NCBI RefSeq assembly: GCF_013348805.1 | Contig: NZ_CP054690.1 | Coordinates: 5,518,001 to 5,582,000, forward strand | Direction of reading: 5' to 3' | Source: Rhodococcus sp. W8901 | GTDB taxonomy: Bacteria; Actinomycetota; Actinomycetes; Mycobacteriales; Mycobacteriaceae | Length of the DNA stretch: 64,000 bases | Part shown: positions 59,011 through 64,000 of the stretch, piece after piece | How the letters are laid out: the number at the start of each line of letters is the position of its first letter | Numbering within the stretch: position 1 is the first letter of the stretch | Program-made: the position numbers and the translations under genes | Notes under the pieces: generated by a model | The model's input: the letters and a program-made list of their open reading frames with translations, nothing else | Told to the model about the DNA's origin: nothing | Database searches by the model: none

Positions 59011-59346
59011 TGCGACCGACCGACAACGATCGCTAGCCCGGCACATTCGGGCGATGACGACCTTCACCGAGGTATGGCGTGCGTATATGCCGCTCCTTCG
59101 TGACGTCGCACTGGCTACTGCGGCGGCTGTTCGCCCGCCACAGGGCCTGCTGGATCGACAAGAAGCGGAGAGGGCGACAACCCCCGTGGACAGAGGAGTT
59201 GCGCGAGGTCTACTCCCTCCACGACGGAGTGGACGTGCCCGGCATCGTCGGCGCAGACACCCGCTCACCGGCCTCGTCGCTCGGTTCCGCAGCCTCCGCG
59301 AGATACGGGCCACCACCAACGGATCCGCCGGCAACACCTGATATCT

Positions 59347-59547
59347 CCACGCCGAGCAGCAGCGTTCGAAGCGTCGCCAATCCGACACGTACGCCCGCCG
59401 GGTGTTCTCCGACTTCGACGCCCCCACCGCCCGACCCACCAGCGCGGACTCGGCGGTCAACCCCACCGCAGGTGCACTTGCGGTGGGGTTGACCGCCACC
59501 AGTCCCTGTCTGGGGTCGTCACCACCATCGGTGTCGCGCAGCATTAC
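59347..59547 (-). pseudogene. Tyrosine integrase, N-terminal fragment 2
   Basis: GTG 59547 opens VMLRDTDGGDDPRQGL and continues ASKSENTRRAYVSDWRRFERCC, parallel to fragment 1 at 53.7 kb. The following sequence does not encode the catalytic domain in frame. It lies next to the 58.8 kb transposon-end-like copy. Confidence 0.65.
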
Positions 59548-59680
59548 CCGAGCAGGTTTGACGGTCACACCGACACTCCCGCGGACGACCAGACAACTTC
59601 CGCGACTGGGTCGCGATAACTGCAAGACGGGGCCGAGTGATGGTTAACCATGAGTACCATCACTCTGGCCCATAGATCAT

Positions 59681-60328
59681 CTACTCGGACATGAAGGCGA
59701 TGGACTCTGGCGTTCTCATGCTCGCGGTGGGGGGGTGAACTGTCTTCTCGACGACCGTGAAGTCAAGGTATCCCAGGCGTGCAAGCGGACGCATCTTCTC
59801 GATGTCGAGCATACCGTCGGTGAGGAAGTTCTCATCGATGTGGATTCCGATCACCTGGGCGATCAGCAGGTAGGTGGACGACTCAGGTGTGGCACCAGGC
59901 AGGAAGATCGATTGCTGAAGCTTGCATTCGAACTGCACCGGGGCTCCGGCCACGAGCGGAGCCTTGATTAGCGTCGACGGGACGGACTCCAGCCCTGCGT
60001 AGTCGAACTCACTGACGGCAGGGGGGAGGTCATGATTGGTCATGACGATCTCGTCGAAATGACGCTCGGTGGCCATGCTCCAGCCCAGTTCGCCGGTTGC
60101 CATCGCGTTGGCGGCGGTGTCCTTCGGGCGACCGTCCGGTTGGCAGTTCACCGCCACTGAGATCGTCGGCGGGTCCCACGTCACGTTCTGAAATTGACTG
60201 TAAGGGGCTAGGTTCGGCACTCCGTTCGCGTCCACCGTCGACATCCAGCCGATAGGTCGCGGCACACAGGACGCCTTGAATGGGTTGTACGGCAGTCCGC
60301 TCGATTCGACTTCCGGCCTGTAGAACAT
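59681..60328 (-). CDS. Flavin-reductase-domain (FMN split-barrel) protein
   Basis: About 215 residues from ATG 60328 (AGGAG 6 nt upstream; ATG 60334 also open). SCVPRPIGWMSTVDANGVPNLAPYSQFQNVTWDPPTISVAVN and KDTAANAMATGELGWSMAT are typical of the flavin reductase / DIM6-NTAB group. It binds FMN and may serve a monooxygenase or act alone as an NAD(P)H oxidoreductase. An operator-like motif shared with the paaN cluster lies upstream. Confidence 0.87.
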   Translation of the reverse strand: MFYRPEVESSGLPYNPFKASCVPRPIGWMSTVDANGVPNLAPYSQFQNVTWDPPTISVAVNCQPDGRPKDTAANAMATGELGWSMATERHFDEIVMTNHDLPPAVSEFDYAGLESVPSTLIKAPLVAGAPVQFECKLQQSIFLPGATPESSTYLLIAQVIGIHIDENFLTDGMLDIEKMRPLARLGYLDFTVVEKTVHPPTASMRTPESIAFMSE

Positions 60329-60370
60329 CTGCATCTCCTGTCCGAAACCGGCACCATGCCAGCAACCAGC

Positions 60371-60388
60371 TAACTTCAGTATTTGTAG
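60371..60388. promoter_or_regulatory. Operator-like motif upstream of the flavin reductase gene
   Basis: AACTTCAGTATTTGTAGC matches the thiolase/ligase motif TACTTCAATAACTGTAGC at 14 of 18 positions, 43-60 nt upstream of the start. Confidence 0.45.
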
Positions 60389-61479
60389 CAGAGTAGCGAC
60401 ATCAGTCGTTCGATGTTAAACAAAGCGCGCAAAGCTGACTCTTCAGCACAGGCGTCCACGCGACCCAACGGATCCGACCATATGGCGACGGCCGGGCCTA
60501 AACGAACGTTCCCGACCGAAACTGAATGAATGCAGTCGATCGTCGCGACACCCCGATGACTGAGGTGTTGATGAGAAGACAGGCGGGATGGATGAATGAA
60601 CTCACTGGCCGGGCGCGATGAATTGACTAGGTTCATCACCGCCGTTTCGGCGCGGAATCCAGCCCTTCAAATAACCAGTGGGGCTTGATCATCGAGTCGT
60701 CAGAAGTAGTCCCCAATCCGGTTCACTGTCCGCGACGGCGCAGCGGTAGAGCTTGCGTTTCACGGCGCGGTTTCCGGTGAGGTCGGCCAGTCGCAGCTCG
60801 TTCGGTGCGCGTGCGCGGCGGAGCCTCGCGCAACCAGGTCGTCGGTGGGTCGGCGGGCCTCAACCGGCCTCTTGGAGTCGCTGACGGTCACTCTGATCGA
60901 CAAACGCCCGCACTCAGAAGTAGATACTGTTATTGAAGTGACCTGGAGCTCACAGGTGGGACTCAGACCAAGTGCGACTTCCAATGCACGGTAGTCGTGT
61001 TCGAGGGGCAAAGCTTCGCCGCGACCAGCCAATCGACAAACCTCAGTGGCGGACCGGCGACATCACAGGGGCACCGGCAACGGGCCTCAAAGACGCTTGG
61101 CCAAAGATGAGGCGCACCACGGAGGAGCCCCTCGTCTCATCGGGGAAGCAGCGAGCGCAGCGTCAGGATCAGGAAGATTGACATCGCTAGAGCCGAACAA
61201 CGGGCGACGGCGCGGTGGCCTTCTTCAATGTAGGCAGATCGTTCGGATCTACGAGAGTCTGGATTCACACGAGCAGCTCGAGCTTGAGGCTGCACTTCCC
61301 GAGAGTCACACGGGTTTCAGATCGGGGCTACCTGGACCGGGCATCTTCCGATGCTGGGTGCGATAACTACATCTATCGACGGTCACCCACAGAAACCCAC
61401 GTGAGGATAGTGCCCCGCGGGGTGGTGGACTTCGGATCAGGTTCGACATCGCATAGTGATCAACGAGTCAGGTTGAATG
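60389..61479. other. Gene-poor region with an orphan promoter motif
   Basis: The exact 16-mer of the paaN promoter recurs at 60925-60940. Downstream of it on the minus strand (about 60850-60695) a short frame ends NELRLADLTGNRAVKRKLYRCAVADSEPDWGLLL, possibly the end of a lost gene. From 60960 to 61460 short frames only; the last part borders the IS256-type remnant. Confidence 0.4.
60917..60940. promoter_or_regulatory. Orphan copy of the paaN promoter motif
   Basis: GAAGTAGATACTGTTATTGA then AGTG: two GAAGT elements 18 nt apart as at 1004-1027, with 22-23 of 24 bases alike. No intact gene follows. Confidence 0.55.
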
Positions 61480-62746
61480 CTAACTGATTTCGAGTGTGGT
61501 CGACATCCTCTTGGCGGGTGTGGTGGCGGCGTGTTCCTTCGTGGCGATCACGGCTCGGAGTTCGTCCATGCTGACGTCGGAGACGTAGCGGCGGGTGACC
61601 TGCCATTCGTCGTGTTGCTCGATCACCACCGCGGTCGCCAGGCGTAGGAACGCGGCCGGGTTGGGGAAGATCTCCACGACGTCGGCTCGGCGTTTGATCT
61701 CTTTGTTGAGGCGTTCGATCGGGTTGTTGGACCAGATCTTCTGCCAGTGCGCCCGCGGGAACGCGGTGAACGCGAGCACGTCGTGTTTCGCGGATTCCAT
61801 CATCGCCGCGACCTTCGGGAACGATGAGGTGAGGGTGTCGACGACCTGGTCCCACTGGGCGGCGACCTCGACGGGGTCGGTGTGCGCGAAGATAGTTTTG
61901 ACCGCGGCAAATCACGGGCGGCACGTGCTTCGAGTGCACGGCGCCTTGTAAGTTCCGCATGAAGTGCACCCGGCAGCGCTGCCATGCGACACCGGTGAAC
62001 TGTTGCGTGACAGCGGCTTTCAAGCCAGCATGGGCATCGGAGACGACCAGGTGCACTCCCGACAGACCTCGGGCCTTCAATCCGATCAGGAACTCGCGCC
62101 AGAACTCGAAGGACTCGCTGTCTCCGACGGCGATGCCGAGGACCTCGCGGGTGCCGTCGATCGACACCCCTGTCGCCACGACAAGGGCCTGGGAGACCAC
62201 GTGCGCACCCACCCGCACCTTGCAATACGTCGCGTCGAGGAACACGTGCGGGAACGTGGTGTGCGTGAGAGTGCGGTCGTGGAATCGGGAGATCTCGGCG
62301 TCGAGGCCTGCGCAGACGCGGGAGACCTCGGACTTCGACACTCCAGAGCTCACGCCCAACGCGGCGACGAGGTCGTCGACACTGCGGGTCGAGACGCCGT
62401 GGACGTAGGCCTCCATGATCACCGCATGCAGGGCCTTGTCGATCCGTCGGCGGCGTTCGAGCAGCGAGGGGAAGAACGAGCCGGCCCGCAGTTTGGGGAT
62501 CTTGACCTCGACGTCGCCGCTGGTGGTCGAGATCGTCTTGCTGCGGTGTCCGTTGCGGTGCGTGGATCGGGTGTCGGTGCGTTCGTAGCGGCCGGCGCCG
62601 AGAGCCTCGGTGGCCTCGGCTTCGATCAGCTCCTGCAGGCCGGCGCGGATCAGTTCGGCGAACACGGACGCCACATCGGCGCCCTTGAGCGTGTCCAGAC
62701 GACGCCTAGGCCAGGCCGGCAGCCAAGATGTAGGTTCCGGGCCCAC
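61480..62746 (-). pseudogene. IS256-family (Mutator) transposase, frameshifted
   Basis: Part 1 (62746 to about 61915) reads ERTDTRSTHRNGHRSKTISTTSGDVEVKIPKLRAGSFFPSLLERR, FLDATYCKVRVGAHVV (first Asp) and VVSDAHAGLKAAVTQQF (second Asp). After HVPPVI a frame change gives part 2 (TIFAHTDPVEVAAQWDQVV to 61480) with HWQKIWSNNPIERLNKEIKRR containing the third acidic residue. One frameshift therefore splits the gene. The N-terminus is cut by the GTAGGTTCCGG element at about 62730. Confidence 0.85.
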
Positions 62747-62850
62747 TTTTCACGATCGACCTGCGATCTCCGAGGTTTCCGCGACAGTTGTCGCTGAAAT
62801 TCCGGGGAAAGATGCCCTTTTCCACGGGCTGAGAGCAATCCTAGAAGCCG
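62727..62850. repeat. Transposon-end-like element, diverged copy
   Basis: GATGTAGGTTCCGGGCCCAC, then TTTCCGCGACAGTTGTCGCT, GAAATTCCGGGGAAAGATGC; same order as other copies but more diverged. It interrupts the IS256-type 5' end. Confidence 0.6.
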
Positions 62851-63176
62851 GCGGGCAAGACTGGCTATTCTATCGAGACTCGACGCGATGAACCTGTTAG
62901 AAGCGGCGATCAACGAGGCACGGAGTGTCACAAGCAGCCAGTGGTCGATCCGCTGGGGACGCAACTGCCGATAGAATCTGTGAGAGCAGAAAGACGCGAT
63001 GACTACACACCACTCGACCTCGCTACACAGTGACACTGAGGCGCACTATTTCGTCCAGACACTAACCTCGCGTGCTGCACACTTCCACTGCAACATCCTA
63101 TCCGAACGATCCGACAATGTCAGCGGCGTCCTGCATGATGTAGCGACCACCCTTCGAGAGGACCCATACGCGAATC
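62851..63176. other. Upstream region of the STAND-like gene
   Basis: Somewhat less GC-rich than the rest of the window. A tiny frame (62888-62974) is not convincing. Otherwise no gene seen; probably promoter region. Confidence 0.35.
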
Positions 63177-64000
63177 ATGTCGTCAGCTCCGCCGAAAGAC
63201 CCGATCCCCAGCGACGGTGAACGGAATGCACTGGTCGGATTCAGTGCGCAGTTCGCGCTTGCAGCGAAGATCGTTTACCGATACATACCGGCGTTGCGAT
63301 GGATTCGTGTCGCAGACCCCAGCGCAGGTGTTGCGGATGACTTTCAATTTGTGGAGGCCGGGCATCGGCACGCGCTGCAAGTCAAGTGGTCACAATTTCC
63401 CGGTCCGTTCACGTGGAGTGACCTATTCGGCAGTGTCAAAGGAAAGCCGTCTTTGTTCGCGGGGCTCGCAGAGGCATGGCAGCGCCTCCGAGATGAGTGG
63501 GACGGACCCCTCACAGTTCACCTCTGCACGAACAACTTCCCCTCGGTCACGAGACCGGACGCCAAAAGTGTCCTAAAAACCGCTACAGACAGCCAACGGC
63601 ATTTCGCGGCGTTCTTGTCTCGATCGTTTGTGCCCGTACAAGAGCACCTTCGACTGAACCCGAAGGACGGCTGGGAGCAGATCGCCGTACTTGGCCTTGT
63701 TACATCCTGGTCGGATGCGTGGACGATGATTAAGGACAGCACAGGGCTGGCCCAGAACGAACTTACGGACTTCGTCCGCGATTTCGACCTAGCCTTCATT
63801 CCACTCGATCAATCAGAACTGTTGTCGCCGCGCGACATCAACGATCAGAACCACCTCGCGGCGACTCTTCAAGGGGTAGTCGTGGATCCCGCCCGAATTG
63901 TCGAACTCGACCGATCCGCGCTCATGGCCAGGCTTGACTGGTCCTCACGAACTCGGTACCAGAACCCGCATCGCTTCCCAGTCCCCGTTACCTACGCCGC
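63177..64000 (+). CDS. N-terminal part of a STAND-type defence protein with nuclease domain
   Basis: ATG 63177 with GAGGAC upstream; open to the window edge (274 codons). It starts NALVGFSAQFALAAKIVYRYI, then VADDFQFVEAGHRHALQVKWSQFPGPFTWSDLF, the D...QxK layout of a PD-(D/E)xK or DUF4297-type nuclease. Later RLDWSSRTRYQNPHRFPVPVTYA resembles the linker before the NTPase of AVAST/STAND proteins. The ATP-binding part must lie beyond 64000. Lower GC suggests transfer. Likely an antiphage sensor-effector. Confidence 0.55.
   Translation, partial: MSSAPPKDPIPSDGERNALVGFSAQFALAAKIVYRYIPALRWIRVADPSAGVADDFQFVEAGHRHALQVKWSQFPGPFTWSDLFGSVKGKPSLFAGLAEAWQRLRDEWDGPLTVHLCTNNFPSVTRPDAKSVLKTATDSQRHFAAFLSRSFVPVQEHLRLNPKDGWEQIAVLGLVTSWSDAWTMIKDSTGLAQNELTDFVRDFDLAFIPLDQSELLSPRDINDQNHLAATLQGVVVDPARIVELDRSALMARLDWSSRTRYQNPHRFPVPVTYA

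Noticed and set aside
1-64000. tRNA, rRNA, CRISPR array or replication origin
   Set aside because: No tRNA-like cloverleaf with CCA-end or T-arm, no rRNA sequence, no regular spaced repeats and no DnaA-box cluster were recognised by eye; small RNAs could be missed.

Overview
The window is GC-rich DNA (except the last ~1 kb, which looks somewhat less GC-rich) from a mycolic-acid actinomycete, most likely a Rhodococcus. Evidence is the codon usage, GTG starts, DUF1707 proteins, a DesA3-type desaturase, a PaaN-type dehydrogenase and a vancomycin-resistance cluster whose closest match known to me (from memory) is the vanO operon of Rhodococcus equi. It reads as accessory chromosome or island DNA: many lineage-specific small genes, many truncated genes, and repeated scar sequences.

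Layout. (1) 1-5.9 kb: an acyl-CoA/aromatic catabolic cluster (paaN, a tandem HxlR-type regulator, a thiolase, a divergent acyl-CoA ligase, a nitronate monooxygenase-like enzyme). A shared operator-like motif lies upstream of paaN and between the thiolase and ligase, and recurs at 60.4 and 60.9 kb near a flavin-reductase-type gene. (2) 6.5-22.7 kb: a block rich in immunity-type or ankyrin/HEAT/SMI1 proteins (DUF2004, ankyrin, DUF4274, YcxB-like, HEAT-like, two SMI1/KNR4) with no toxin gene visible, mixed with an alpha/beta hydrolase, a hexapeptide-repeat YdcK-like protein, two DUF1707 proteins and remnants of transposases and host genes. (3) 23-29 kb: tiny aromatic-rich peptide ORFs facing duplicated terminators and chymotrypsin-type protease remnants, a secreted protein, a 718-residue multidomain protein, an intact secreted serine protease and a TnsA-like remnant. 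(4) 29.8-36.3 kb: the van cluster. Five genes (vanH, D-Ala:D-Lac ligase, vanX, a C39-like protease, a MurG-like transferase) overlap by 4 nt each. The convergent vanR-vanS pair follows. A duplicated promoter-like box precedes both vanH and a previously unremarked 51-residue membrane protein. (5) 37.9-51.8 kb: secreted and beta-propeller proteins, GtrA, a MarR/thioredoxin-reductase-like divergent pair, HIT, O-methyltransferase, DUF4362, an APC permease, a fatty-acid desaturase, cold-shock protein. (6) 51.9-64 kb: MerR regulators, integrase remnants, a TetR-membrane protein pair, a flavin reductase, a broken IS256-type transposase, and the start of a probable STAND-type antiphage nuclease running off the window.

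Two recurring sequences organise the accessory part. One is an imperfect ~32-bp palindrome centred on CGATCG (core GTGTCCTGTTTGACGATCG), seen at least ten times between 17 and 56 kb. It sits at gene-cassette edges, truncation points and the end of a perfect ~580-bp duplication. The other is a ~150-270 bp element beginning GTAGGTTCCGGATCTACTTG, probably a transposon end, seen complete or partial at about six places. Together they suggest repeated cassette gain, duplication and truncation. Functions above come from reading translated motifs; no database search was possible.
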